From contig CP054180.1 in the NCBI GenBank assembly GCA_015709635.1, positions 3,152,785 to 3,216,784 on the forward strand: DNA of 64,000 nt. Reading direction: 5' to 3'. Under the pieces are notes generated by a model. That model saw only the letters and a program-made list of their open reading frames with translations, was not told the DNA's origin and ran no database searches. Origin of the DNA: Gammaproteobacteria bacterium (GTDB lineage: Bacteria > Pseudomonadota > Gammaproteobacteria > Burkholderiales > Nitrosomonadaceae). The position numbers and the translations under genes were made by a program. Positions 17,655 through 27,321 of the stretch are shown here, piece after piece (position 1 is the first letter of the stretch; every line of letters begins with the position of its first letter).

Positions 17655-20600
17655 TCAGTCTTTGGCAAGCGGCAATTCTGGGCAGGTCGCTCGATAGGGT
17701 CTATTTCCCATGTACTTCTGCCACTCCGTCCGGGTTAGATTGCGATTGGCGATGCGGCAAGCTCGGACTTTCCATGGGTCAGAGGAAGGATGCAGCAATG
17801 TGCCGGCCGCTATATCCCACAGCCGGATGGTGTTGTCGTCGCTGCCCGAGACCAAGGTCTTACCGTCGGCACTCAAGGATACGCTTAGCACAGCATCACT
17901 ATGACCGATCAGCGGCGCTCCAAGCGGCTGGTGCGTTGCCACATCCCACAGGCGCACAGTGTTGTCATCGCTGCCGGAAGCCAGGATCTTACCATCCGCA
18001 CTTAAAGCGACGCTTCGCACTGCGCTGATATGACCGACAAGTGGCGGTCCGAGTGGTTGTTGGGTGGCGACATTCCATAAACGGATTGTTTTATCGACGC
18101 TGCCGGAAGCCAGAATTTTGCCATCGGAACTCAACGCCACACTGCGCACCACACCGGAATGACCCGTCAGCGGAGATCCGATTGGGCGGTGGGTGGTTAC
18201 ATCCCAAAGCCGAATCGTTTTATCTCCGCTACCGCTAGCCAAGATTTTGCCGTCCGCGCTCAAAGCCACGCTCCACACGCTGCTGGTATGACCGGTCAGA
18301 GGCGCTTCAAGCGGCTGACGGGTAGCCACGTCCCACAGAAGAATGGTATTGTCGTCCCCGCTTGTTGCCATGATCTTGCCATCCGCATTCATGGCCACGC
18401 TCAGCACAGGACTGGTATGACCCGTCAGGGCCGGCCCGAGCGGCTGACGAGTAGTCACATCCCATAGAATAATCGTTCTATCTTCACTGCCGGAAGCCAG
18501 GGTTTTACCATCGGCGCTCAGTGCCACGCTTGACACCGGTCCGTTATGGTTATTCAGCAGCGATTCGAATAGTTGGTGCGTCGCAACATCGCGCACCTGG
18601 ATAGTCTTGTCATCACCACCGGAAACCAGGGTTTCACCGTCGGCGCTCAATGCCACGCTCAACACGCTGCTGGTATGGCCGGTAAGAGATAATCCCAATG
18701 GCTGGCGGGTAGAGACATCCCATACAATGATATTGCTATCTTCACTGCCGGAGGTCAGAACGGTTCCATCGGCGCTCAAAGCCACGCTCCACACGCTGCT
18801 GGTATGACCGGTCAGAGGCGCTTCAAGCGGCTGACCGGTGGCGACATCCCACAAGCGAACGGTATTATCGCCGCCGCCGGAAACCAAGGTTTTACCGTCA
18901 GCGCTGAGGGCAATGCTCAAGACGGTGCCGGTATGCTCAGCAATGGGCGATCCGATCGGCTGCTGCGTGGCAACGTCCCACAACATGATAGTCTTGTCCT
19001 TGCTGCCTGATGCCAGAATTTTTCCATCAGCACTCAACACCACGCTGCGTACGGGGCCGGTATGCCCTTTAAGCGGTGGCCCAAGCGGCTGGCGAGTGGC
19101 GACATCCCATAAAATGATGGTATTGTCCGCACTGCCGGAAACCAAAATCTTGCCATCGGTACTCAAGGCAACGCTGCGTACCGGACCGGTATGCCCGGTG
19201 AGCGGCGGCCCGAGCGGTTGACGGGTGGCGACATCCCACAGAATGACGGTGTTATCTTCACTGCCGGAGGCCAGAATTGTTTCATCGGGACTTAACGCCA
19301 TACTCACGATGGGACCGGTATGGCCGGTAAGCGGCGATCCGAGCGGCTGGTGAGTAAGCACATCCCACAACATGATGGTATTATCCCCGCTGCCGGAAAT
19401 CAGCGTTTTTCCATCAGGACTAAGGACAACGCTCCATACGGTACCAGTATGGCCGGTAAAAGGCGTTCCGATCTGTTCGCGGGCGGCCACATCCCATAAA
19501 ATGACTGTATTATCCGTGCCGCCGGAGGCTAAAATCTTGCCGTTGGCATTCAATGCCACGCTACGTACAGTACCAACATGACCGCGTAAAAAAGTTAGGA
19601 GATGCGGGGTTTGCTGCAACGCATTGAGCAGTATGCTCTCGTTATCAGGCCGGTCATCGATTTCCAGCGCTTCAACACTGAGTAGCAGCGACAGATCCAA
19701 TTCTCTGATATGACTGAAGGCGGAAGCCTCCAGACTGCGTAAAGCCGCAATGTTCGTTTGCTGAATCGCCCATACGGCGGCGCCTACGGCAACAATCAGC
19801 GTAGCAATGAGCGTGACGGTGAATTTACGGAACCGCCGGATCGACCGCGCTTGCTCTCTCGCCCGCCGCCGCTCGGTCTCGGCTATCCGCTGCTGCTCGG
19901 CTAATATCCGCTCTTGTTCCAAAGCATGTTGCCGTTGGACCTCCTGCTCCCGTATCTCATTATCGCGATACGCGACACTGGCATCCAGAAAGCGCATGGC
20001 TTGAGCAAAGTTGGGATAATAGCGATGCGCCCAGATTTCATTGGGTTTCTCCTTGACCCGCCAATCGAGCGCCACTTGCAAGTCGGGATCCTGCCAAAGC
20101 CCCGCCCGGCCTTCCTGGTGCAGCATCGAAGTTTCCACTAAGCGGTGGTAAATTTGCACCGATGCCGCTTCGGCATCGGCCCAAGCGCTGAGCCGCTGCC
20201 ATACGCGCATCAGGCTCTCGTGCGAGATGTCGATGACCGTATCCGCGTCCAGTATTTCGCCTGCCGGCGGCATCAAGAATGAACGGCTCGGTTTGCGGAA
20301 TTCATCGATGACCGCAGTCACTTCCTCCAGCGTGGCATCAGCCAATGCGCACAAAGTATCCACGGTCGTCGGCCGCCTTACACCGCGCAAATCCGTGGCT
20401 TTGTCGGTGAGCGCCTGGAAGATTTTCTCGCAGAGCTGTTTTTTTCTTTCGCTATCCAGTCCGGCATAAGCATTTTCCGCATGCTTATCCAATGCGTAGG
20501 TCATGGTTCCAATGGCTTCGTAGTCCGCCAAATCGAGTGGCTTGGTGGAATCGCCATGGCTTTGCCAATACCCCCAGGTACGGTTGAGCGCGTGCTGCAG

Positions 20601-21416
20601 AATCGATAATTGATCGGGATTGTCGCCGACATCGTTGACGAGTCTTGTCAAAAGCAGCGGCGAAATAGCCGCGCCGCTGACACTGACCGGCCCGCTGATA
20701 GCGGCACGGCGCTCCTCACGGGTCATGCGCGGAACCAAATACTGTCCGGTGCTGATCATCTCGGCCAAACCGGGAAATTGCGCGCAATCCCCTAGAAAGT
20801 CCGAACGCATCGTTAGAACGACATAAATCGGGTAGGTAGTTTGTTGCTTTGCTTCCAATAACAGATTGACAAAAGCAACCGCTTCTTCGCTCATGCCCTG
20901 AATATTCTCGGGTTGAGCGACGCGCAATTGCCGGTAGCGGAATAGCTCTTCAAACTGGTCTACCACGATCAGCAAATTGACATCCTTGCTCAACTGCGCC
21001 TGCTCGACGATATCAATCAATCCCAATTTGCTCATGCGCAACGTGGTGTCGATAATCTCCGCAAGCGTCAAGCCTTTGCCCGCATAGTTGCTAAACAAGA
21101 CGCCATCCTTGGCCAATGCATTGACTAACGCTCTTATCGGATTGTTGCCGGGGCGGAACTGCGCCATGCGCCAGTTGGTGCCGGCGGACGCCATGAGCCC
21201 GCCGTACAAAGCCGGACGCAAACCGCAATTGACCAGCGAGGACTTGCCGCTGCCCGAATTACCGACAACCGCCAGGAAATGGGTGGCCGCCAGCTTGTTG
21301 ACCATGGCATCGACCTGATTCTCGCGACCAAAAAACAAATGTTCTTCATCTTCGCGGAACGGGCGCAAACCCGGAAAGGGATTCTGCAAACCGGCTGGAG
21401 CGGCTGGCGCGCTCAT
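17655..21416 (-). CDS. nSTAND NTPase with transmembrane segment and 14 WD40 repeats
   Basis: The 1253-residue protein begins with NPFPGLRPFREDEEHLFFGR and an nSTAND1-type NTPase: Walker A GNSGSGKSS (about residues 52-60) and Walker B LLIVVDQFEELF (about 148-159). An Ala/Glu/Arg-rich helical stretch and one membrane span (about 530-552, TLIATLIVAVGAAVWAI) follow. Fourteen WD40 repeats of 43 residues then run from about 610 to 1210, enough for two seven-bladed propellers. STAND proteins are ligand-triggered switches in immunity and signalling; the trigger here is unknown. The start overlaps the stop of the TIR gene by four bases, so the pair forms one operon. IS copy 2 lies upstream and may cut off its expression. 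An antiphage role is inference. Confidence 0.88.
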   Translation of the reverse strand: MSAPAAPAGLQNPFPGLRPFREDEEHLFFGRENQVDAMVNKLAATHFLAVVGNSGSGKSSLVNCGLRPALYGGLMASAGTNWRMAQFRPGNNPIRALVNALAKDGVLFSNYAGKGLTLAEIIDTTLRMSKLGLIDIVEQAQLSKDVNLLIVVDQFEELFRYRQLRVAQPENIQGMSEEAVAFVNLLLEAKQQTTYPIYVVLTMRSDFLGDCAQFPGLAEMISTGQYLVPRMTREERRAAISGPVSVSGAAISPLLLTRLVNDVGDNPDQLSILQHALNRTWGYWQSHGDSTKPLDLADYEAIGTMTYALDKHAENAYAGLDSERKKQLCEKIFQALTDKATDLRGVRRPTTVDTLCALADATLEEVTAVIDEFRKPSRSFLMPPAGEILDADTVIDISHESLMRVWQRLSAWADAEAASVQIYHRLVETSMLHQEGRAGLWQDPDLQVALDWRVKEKPNEIWAHRYYPNFAQAMRFLDASVAYRDNEIREQEVQRQHALEQERILAEQQRIAETERRRAREQARSIRRFRKFTVTLIATLIVAVGAAVWAIQQTNIAALRSLEASAFSHIRELDLSLLLSVEALEIDDRPDNESILLNALQQTPHLLTFLRGHVGTVRSVALNANGKILASGGTDNTVILWDVAAREQIGTPFTGHTGTVWSVVLSPDGKTLISGSGDNTIMLWDVLTHQPLGSPLTGHTGPIVSMALSPDETILASGSEDNTVILWDVATRQPLGPPLTGHTGPVRSVALSTDGKILVSGSADNTIILWDVATRQPLGPPLKGHTGPVRSVVLSADGKILASGSKDKTIMLWDVATQQPIGSPIAEHTGTVLSIALSADGKTLVSGGGDNTVRLWDVATGQPLEAPLTGHTSSVWSVALSADGTVLTSGSEDSNIIVWDVSTRQPLGLSLTGHTSSVLSVALSADGETLVSGGDDKTIQVRDVATHQLFESLLNNHNGPVSSVALSADGKTLASGSEDRTIILWDVTTRQPLGPALTGHTSPVLSVAMNADGKIMATSGDDNTILLWDVATRQPLEAPLTGHTSSVWSVALSADGKILASGSGDKTIRLWDVTTHRPIGSPLTGHSGVVRSVALSSDGKILASGSVDKTIRLWNVATQQPLGPPLVGHISAVRSVALSADGKILASGSDDNTVRLWDVATHQPLGAPLIGHSDAVLSVSLSADGKTLVSGSDDNTIRLWDIAAGTLLHPSSDPWKVRACRIANRNLTRTEWQKYMGNRPYRATCPELPLAKD
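18256..18319. repeat. Identical 64-base block inside the WD40 gene, copy a
   Basis: This block recurs without mismatch at 18772-18835, exactly 516 bases away, which is four WD40 units of 129 bases. Neighbouring repeats differ more, so a recent intragenic duplication or gene conversion is likely. Confidence 0.85.
18772..18835. repeat. Identical 64-base block inside the WD40 gene, copy b
   Basis: Partner of the block at 18256-18319. Both encode the end of one blade loop and the start of the next (LEAPLTGHTSSVWSVALSAD on the minus strand). Confidence 0.85.
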
Positions 21417-21825
21417 GGCTTTGCTCCGCCCGGCTTCATGGTCTGCAGAAAAACCGCCATTTCCGCCTCCGGAAAACCCGTCATGCCATTGATCAGATAC
21501 GGCTCTTCCATATCGATGAGATCTTCTTTATCCACGGTGGCAGGTTCGGCCAAATAGGTAAAGCACGGCGGCAGCGGCTTGCCAATCCGGTAGCCCGGCA
21601 TCTTTTTCAGCTCGCTATCGATGGTACGCTTCCACGCCTCACTACCGGATCCATAAAAAAGAATGACAGCATCGCAATTGCTCATGAGCTGACGGTGCGC
21701 TTCGCGCACTGCGGTGGCATCCCCTTCAAAAGCCGGCAGGGAGACTTCGCATCCTTGTTCGCGTAAATACTTGCGCACGGGGACCGTCGCTTTGCGATCA
21801 TTTTCGTTACAAATCAGATAGACTA

Positions 21826-22629
21826 GGGCCTGTTAACACTATTTGATATAATATGGTGATGGAAATCACCGAAACTCAATATCAACAGATCGAACACTGC
21901 ATGCCGCGCCAGCGTGGCAATGTCAGTCATTCCAATCTACAAATTCTCAATGCTATTCTGTATGTTACCGAGCATGGTTGCAAGTGGCGCGGACTACCCA
22001 AGCGTTTCGGTAATTGGCATACCATCTACACTCGAATGAATCGATGGGCGAAAAGCGGCGTGCTTCAAAAAGTTTTTGAGCAGCTGCAGCATCAACAAAT
22101 CATTCGCATCAAGATTGAAGCCGTTTCGATGGATAGCACCAGCATCAAAGTGCACCCTGATGGTACTGGTGCATTAAAAAAAACGGCCCGCAATCCATCG
22201 GCAAATCCCGAGGTGGCTGGACCACTAAAATTCATCTGGTTGCCGCAGATACCAGAACAGCCATAACTTTTTCCTTATCTCCGGGGCATACACATGACGC
22301 ACCGGAAGGACGACAACTCCTGTTAGCACTCGGCCCCGTCTCTTCTCCTACTCATCTGCTGATGGATCGCGCTTATGAGGGTGATCAAACCAGACAGCTT
22401 GCATTGGAGCTCGGTTATATCCCGGTTGTCCCACCCAAAACTAATCGGCTGGAGCTCTGGGAATATGACCGCGCCATGTACAAAAAACGCAATGAGATCG
22501 AAAGATTATTCCGCAGACTCAAGGGATTCCGTCGAATATTCTCCAGATTCGACAAACTGGATGTCATTTTTCTCTCATTCATCCATTTCGCTCTCATCGT
22601 CGAAGCACTTAGGTAGTGTTAACAGGCCC
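21826..22629 (+). mobile_element. IS5-family (IS427-like) insertion sequence, copy 2
   Basis: This 804-base copy has the same termini as copy 1 and TA on both sides (21824-21825 and 22630-22631). It is inserted in the TIR gene in opposite orientation to that gene, after codon 367 or so. The sequence looks identical to copy 1 by eye. Confidence 0.96.
21853..22616 (+). CDS. IS5-family transposase with -1 frameshift (copy 2)
   Basis: It has the same structure as the copy-1 transposase, with the slippery run of eight A at 22176-22183. All three acidic catalytic residues are kept. The tail of the element also supplies the stop codon that ends the truncated TIR product on the other strand. Confidence 0.9.
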
Positions 22630-23834
22630 TAGATTGGTGGCATTGGCAGAATCAGCTTGAGCCTCATGCAGCACCGGTTCCGGCTGCTCCAGTTTCTTTA
22701 AGGTGGCATGAATCGAAGCTTTCAGCGCCTCGAGATCGCCCGTGATCAGATCCGCTCCAAACTGCACTTCAGCGTCTTGGTGCAGCGCCTCGATAAACAA
22801 ATGCTGCGCTAGCTGCGTCGAGGAAGTTCCCTCGGACAACCAGATGATGCGGGGAAATACACTATTTTTACTCTTATTGACGGCAACCTCGTTTTGCAAA
22901 ACGATCACGGACTTCTGGCTGAGTCCGTCGGGAACCGCGCCGTAGCTTTCCCCGATGAGGTGGATGGAAAATTTGCTGCGCGCCAATAGCACCTCAACCG
23001 CCGCGACATAGCCTGCTTCATCGCGCGGCAACTGCTGATCCGGCAACACCGTGTAACCGTGACAACGCAAGTCGCCTTCCAGAATTTCCCGGATTCCTTT
23101 CCGGTCATAACTGCATTCCGCCAGATAAACCGTTGGTTTGAGCGCCGTTGGCGTAGCCGCATCCTTACCGCTGACCTCCGCATCGGCTGCCAATTGTTTC
23201 AGCAGCTGTGAAATATCCCATGCTAATTTTCCTACCTTGCGGTTGAAATCCTGGGCAAACTTATCGCCGTAAGCCGGGTCGAGTTCGAGCGGCGTACCAT
23301 CTTCCAAACTGAAAAATTCATAGCCGAGAATATCTTTTATCGCCGGAGGTAAAAATTCCTGGGCATCTACCGGCGTTTTCATTATCTTGAAAACCCGGGC
23401 TTTATTATCGATAACGACCCCACCGCTTTGCTTCGCCTGTTCGCAAAATTCGCGGACTTCCCGGGTGCACCACTCGGATTTGAGATAACGCGGTGTCAGG
23501 ATCGATAAAAATACCGCCGTTTGGGCGAATTGCTGAATGATTTCGTCGGAAAATATGTCGTTCCCTTGCAGCTTATCGTCGCGCCAGATTTTCGCCGCCT
23601 GCCCCATCCGCATGCTTAAGAGCGCTTCCAGCGAAGCGTGAAAACGGCTGATCCAGCCTTTATCTTCCGGCCTTAGCGGTTGATTGTCGATGTGCGAGTA
23701 GCTGATGAAAAGATCATTTCTAAAACGAGCCATGCCGCTTCCTCTGAATCAAATGACAGCGACCGGAGATTTGCTTTCGGGCCACCATTTATTGGTTCAT
23801 CAATAATCGCGCGGACTGCAAATTACCGCGGCCG

Positions 23835-24803
23835 TCAGAGCCGTGCGCATCCACTGGCCGCCGCTAATAGCTTCCGGTAGCGCGCCGCCCATTCGAGCGG
23901 AATTGCAGCAGCTGATCCATTTTGCTGTGCGGTACTGGCCGCCATGATCGCACCGAGTGTGATGGCGCGCCCGCAGCTATCGCCGCCGATACGGATATTT
24001 TCTTCAATCGCGGTGCGGTAATCGGGAGCGTGCCGGGCGATATGCGCAATGACCGGCATCCCTTCCGGAACATGACAAGCCGAGCCGAAGCGTTTGGCTG
24101 CAGCTTTGCCGTCAAACGCGCCGGTTTGCAGCGCTTCTTCCAGCAGCGGCGCGAGTTTCTCGCCGGCGTGCGGCAACGCACGGTTGAGCGCGTGCCGGAT
24201 CGATTGTCCGTGCAGCAAATCCAGCAACACGCACCCGGCATACTGCGCCGCCGCAACCGCCGTATCGTTATGATTGGTCAGCCGTACCACCTGATCGATT
24301 TTGGCTTTTAATGCTGGCAGCGATCCGCTATGCGTGGCAACCACAACCGGCAATGTGGCCAGCGCGGCAAATTGATCATCGTCGGCACCGGAAATTTCCG
24401 GGAATTCTTCCGGCTTCAGCGGCAACAGCGTTTGCAAGGTTTGCCGTGTCGGCGAATCGACATAACCCACATAAGCGCCGCCGGGGCCGAAATAACTGCG
24501 ATACTCGGTCTGATAGGCGACACGATCGAACTGCCCATGCTGCGCGAAATGCTGCAGCATCAGCAAACATAACTCGCCGTATGCGGACGAATCGCCCGCA
24601 GTTTTCTGACCATGCGCGAAGTAGCCGCTGACACCGGCGTAATCGTCAGCATCCGGTTGCAGAAAAACCAATCCTTTGGCTTTCTCGATGTGCGCGATGC
24701 GTTCAGGATCGTACAGCCAGTGCAAACCGAGCGCGGCGGCATCGGCAACCAGTGCGCCCAGGATAGCCGCAACGCGCGGCTCAAGCGTCATACATGAATT
24801 CAT
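23835..24803 (-). CDS. ADP-ribosylglycohydrolase (DraG-like) family protein
   Basis: The 322-residue protein has the fold markers of the family: ILGALVADAAALGLHWLYD near the start, HNDTAVAAAQYAGCVLLD in the middle, and RIGGDSCGRAITLGAIMAA with metal-binding residues near the end. Relatives remove ADP-ribose from arginine or other acceptors, or act on small ADP-ribose compounds. The exact substrate cannot be told. No draT or nitrogenase gene is present. It lies about 100 bases upstream of the TIR/nSTAND pair on the same strand and directly downstream of the UPF0434 gene, so it may belong to either unit. The start may be the ATG four codons further in. Confidence 0.85.
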   Translation of the reverse strand: MNSCMTLEPRVAAILGALVADAAALGLHWLYDPERIAHIEKAKGLVFLQPDADDYAGVSGYFAHGQKTAGDSSAYGELCLLMLQHFAQHGQFDRVAYQTEYRSYFGPGGAYVGYVDSPTRQTLQTLLPLKPEEFPEISGADDDQFAALATLPVVVATHSGSLPALKAKIDQVVRLTNHNDTAVAAAQYAGCVLLDLLHGQSIRHALNRALPHAGEKLAPLLEEALQTGAFDGKAAAKRFGSACHVPEGMPVIAHIARHAPDYRTAIEENIRIGGDSCGRAITLGAIMAASTAQQNGSAAAIPLEWAARYRKLLAAASGCARL

Positions 24804-24817
24804 GGTGCTGTGCGGTA

Positions 24818-25000
24818 TTATTTAATTTCAATGTCGTCCGGTATCCGGCGCGCTTCGTCCGCCAGCATCACCGGGATGCCGTCCTTGATCGCAAACGCCA
24901 GCCGATCAGGCTTGCAAATCAATTCCTTGTCGTCTTTTTTGTAAATCAGCGGCCCTTTGCACAACGGGCAAACCAGAATATCCAATAATCGTGCGTCCAT
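24818..25000 (-). CDS. UPF0434 / Trm112-like protein (YcaR family)
   Basis: The 60-residue protein matches the YcaR type: MDARLLDILVCPLCKGPLIY with CPLC, a third cysteine at LICKPDRLAFAI, and DGIPVMLADEARRI. Its role is unknown; the fold resembles Trm112, which helps methyltransferases. The gene is 21 bases downstream of parB on the same strand. Confidence 0.92.
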   Translation of the reverse strand: MDARLLDILVCPLCKGPLIYKKDDKELICKPDRLAFAIKDGIPVMLADEARRIPDDIEIK

Positions 25001-25021
25001 AGTTTTCCTTATTCGGTCATT

Positions 25022-25861
25022 TCAAAATTTGCTGAGAATATCGTCCAATTGATCCAGGCTGGTATAGTGAATCACGATATTGCCCTGGCCGTTCTTTTTC
25101 GGTTTGATCGCCACTTGCGCCCCCAAGCGTTCGGAAACATCCTCTTGCAACCGCAGCAAATCGCGGTCGGGTTTTTTCACCTTTTTCGGCATTGGGTGTT
25201 CGAGCTGATTGACCAGCTTTTCGGTTTCGCGCACCGACAATTGTTTTTGCACGATCGCGTTGGCGATTTTCATCTGCTGCGCGGGCGCCAGCGGCAGCAG
25301 GGCGCGGCCGTGTCCCATATCGATTTTACCCTGCATCATCAATTCCTGCACCGGCGCGGACAGATTCAGCAGGCGCAGCAAATTGGAAATGGTGCTGCGC
25401 GAATTGCCGAGCGCTTCCCCGGCAGTCTGGTGCGTCATGCCGAATTCGTTGATCAAACGCTGGATTCCCATCGCTTCTTCGAGCGGATTCAGATTTTCCC
25501 GTTGGATGTTTTCGATCAATGACATGGCCAGCGCCGATTCGTCCGGAACTTTGCGGATCAAAACCGGCACTTCGCCCAATCCGGCCAACTGCGCAGCGCG
25601 CCAGCGGCGTTCACCGGCGATGATCTCGAAACTATCCGCATTCAATGGGCGCGCCAGAATCGGCTGCATCACGCCTTGCGCTTTGATCGACTCGGCCAGC
25701 TCGGCCAAGGCCACTTGATCCATGTTGGTTCTGGGCTGATATTTGCCGGGCTGCAATTTGGCGGTGGCGAGATTCTGCAATGATTCTTCCGCCAGCGCGG
25801 CACTGCCGTCGCCCGACAATAATGCATCCAATCCGCGCCCCAATCCTTTCTGTTTTGTCAT
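25022..25861 (-). CDS. parB: Chromosome partitioning protein ParB
   Basis: The 279-residue protein starts with KGLGRGLDALLSGD, has the ParB/Srx CTP-binding region (IKAQGVMQPILARPL, GERRWRAAQLAGLGEVPVL, ENIQRENLNPLEEA), a helix-turn-helix (TAGEALGNSRSTISNLLRLL) and a C-terminal dimer domain. ParB binds parS, spreads as a clamp and works with ParA to move replication origins. A parS site lies 3.4 kb upstream, before mnmG. It is the last of mnmG-rsmG-parA-parB. Confidence 0.96.
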   Translation of the reverse strand: MTKQKGLGRGLDALLSGDGSAALAEESLQNLATAKLQPGKYQPRTNMDQVALAELAESIKAQGVMQPILARPLNADSFEIIAGERRWRAAQLAGLGEVPVLIRKVPDESALAMSLIENIQRENLNPLEEAMGIQRLINEFGMTHQTAGEALGNSRSTISNLLRLLNLSAPVQELMMQGKIDMGHGRALLPLAPAQQMKIANAIVQKQLSVRETEKLVNQLEHPMPKKVKKPDRDLLRLQEDVSERLGAQVAIKPKKNGQGNIVIHYTSLDQLDDILSKF

Positions 25862-25885
25862 ATCACCGGTTTCCTTCCGTTGCGG

Positions 25886-26665
25886 TTACGCGTTGAGTAT
25901 TTCCCTGGCCAATTCCAAATACGCCTGCGCCCCCTTCGATTGGCCGTCGTGGTACAAAACCGGCAAACCGAAGCCGGGCGCCTCGGCCAGGCGCACATTG
26001 CGCGGTATCACGGTGCGGTAGACCTTGTCGCCGAAATGCTTCTGCAACTGATCGGAAACCTGCTGCGCCAGAATATTGCGCGGATCGAACATAGTGCGCA
26101 GCAGTCCTTCGATGCGCAACGTGGGATTGAACGAACTGCGCACCCGCTTGATGGTATTGACCAGATCGCTCAAGCCTTCCAGCGCATAGTATTCGCACTG
26201 CATCGGGATCATCACCGCGTGCGCCGCGCATAAACCGTTCAACGTCAGCAAGTTCAGCGCGGGCGGGCAATCGATCAAAATGTAATCGTATTCGTCCTGA
26301 ATCTCTTCCAGTGCAGTCTTTAGCCGCGCTTCGCGTTGCGCAAAATCGACCATTTCGACTTCCGCACCCGCCAGATCGCGGTTGGCGGGAATCAAATCGT
26401 ATTTTCCTTGCGTACTGCTCACCAACGCTTGCTGTATGCCCGTATGGCCGAGCAACACGTGATAGATCGTGGTTTTCAGCGTTTGCTTGTTGGTGCCGCT
26501 GCCCATCGTGGCGTTCCCTTGCGGATCGAGATCGATCAACAGTACGCATTTATCGGCAGCCGCCAAGCTTGCGGCCAGATTCACGCTGGTAGTGGTTTTG
26601 CCGACACCGCCTTTTTGATTGGTAATGGCTAGAATTTTGGTCACGGGCTTAGCTCCTGTATTCAT
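25886..26665 (-). CDS. parA: Chromosome partitioning ATPase ParA (Soj)
   Basis: The 259-residue protein has the deviant Walker A motif KGGVGKTTTSVNLAA, LLIDLDPQGNATMGSG, and the Walker B-like ILIDCPPALNLLTLNG. ParA forms ATP-dependent gradients on the nucleoid that pull ParB-parS complexes. The start overlaps the rsmG stop by four bases. Twenty-four bases separate it from parB. Confidence 0.96.
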   Translation of the reverse strand: MNTGAKPVTKILAITNQKGGVGKTTTSVNLAASLAAADKCVLLIDLDPQGNATMGSGTNKQTLKTTIYHVLLGHTGIQQALVSSTQGKYDLIPANRDLAGAEVEMVDFAQREARLKTALEEIQDEYDYILIDCPPALNLLTLNGLCAAHAVMIPMQCEYYALEGLSDLVNTIKRVRSSFNPTLRIEGLLRTMFDPRNILAQQVSDQLQKHFGDKVYRTVIPRNVRLAEAPGFGLPVLYHDGQSKGAQAYLELAREILNA

Positions 26666-27321
26666 GACGCGGAATCAAAGCTGTTCTGTTGGATGATAAT
26701 CAGTTGCCGGGCGGCATCCAATCCAGGCACATGCAGCGTGACCGTCTTTTCAATCGCAAACGGCGCGCGGATTTGCTGGCGTTCTTGTTCCGGGCAATTG
26801 GCTTTCATCGCAACCCAGCGGCAGCTGGCAGCATTTTCCCCGGCCAAGTGTCGCGTTAACGCGATGAATTCGCCGAGCTCGGAAAATGCGCGCGAAATGA
26901 CGGTATTCACCATTCCATCGGGACGGACATCCTCGATACGCTGCGCCATGATTTCAACATTCTGCAACCCCATTTCGATTTTTACCTGCTGTAAAAAAGC
27001 GGTTTTTTTCTGATTGCTTTCCACCAAAACCACTTGCCAATCCGGCCTTGCCAGAGCAACCGGTATGCCCGGCAACCCTGCGCCGGTACCGACATCGATG
27101 ATGTGCGGGCCCTGGATATGCGGCAATACCGCCAAGCTATCCGCCACATGCTGAGTCAGCATGTCATGCGGATTGCGGATCGCGGTCAAGTTATGGACTT
27201 TGTTCCATTTTTCGATCAGCGATAAATAATGCTCGATGCTTTTAGCAAGCTGCTCGGGCGCGGCAATAAGGTCTATATCCAGCGCTTGCAAGCTGCGCGT
27301 AATCTGCGGCAGCAGGCTCAT
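26662..27321 (-). CDS. rsmG: 16S rRNA (guanine527-N7)-methyltransferase RsmG
   Basis: The 219-residue protein shows the GidB pattern: KWNKVHNLTAIRNPHDMLTQ, HVADSLAVLPHI, the SAM-binding loop DVGTGAGLPGIPVAL, and SRAFSELGEFIALTRHL. It methylates G527 of 16S rRNA. The start overlaps the mnmG stop by four bases, the usual gidAB arrangement. Confidence 0.96.
   Translation of the reverse strand: MSLLPQITRSLQALDIDLIAAPEQLAKSIEHYLSLIEKWNKVHNLTAIRNPHDMLTQHVADSLAVLPHIQGPHIIDVGTGAGLPGIPVALARPDWQVVLVESNQKKTAFLQQVKIEMGLQNVEIMAQRIEDVRPDGMVNTVISRAFSELGEFIALTRHLAGENAASCRWVAMKANCPEQERQQIRAPFAIEKTVTLHVPGLDAARQLIIIQQNSFDSAS

Larger units (their letters stand above)
21413..23733 (-). pseudogene. TIR / TIR-like triple-domain protein gene, split by IS copy 2
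   Basis: The 5' part (23733 down to 22632) encodes a TIR domain (LFISYSHIDNQ; SEWCTREVREF with the putative catalytic glutamate) and a second TIR-like or DUF4062-like domain (VYLAECSYDRKGIREIL; FSIHLIGESYGAVPDG). The 3' part (21825 down to 21413) encodes a third such domain (VYLICNENDRKATVPVRKYL; CDAVILFYGSGSEAWKRT). Removing the 804-base IS and one TA gives 1515 bases, exactly 505 codons including stop, with no frame change across the join (ANATNL-VYLIC). So the break is a simple, recent IS insertion. TIR domains often degrade NAD or make nucleotide signals. The gene overlaps the nSTAND gene. A truncated 374-residue product may still be made. Confidence 0.9.

Noticed and set aside
17710..19581. 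Many plus-strand open frames across the WD40 region
   Set aside because: They are antisense shadows of the WD40 repeats and carry no domain of their own.
17700..19600. Regularly spaced repeats that could suggest a CRISPR array or satellite
   Set aside because: The period is 129 bases, all units are open in one frame and each encodes a WD40 blade.
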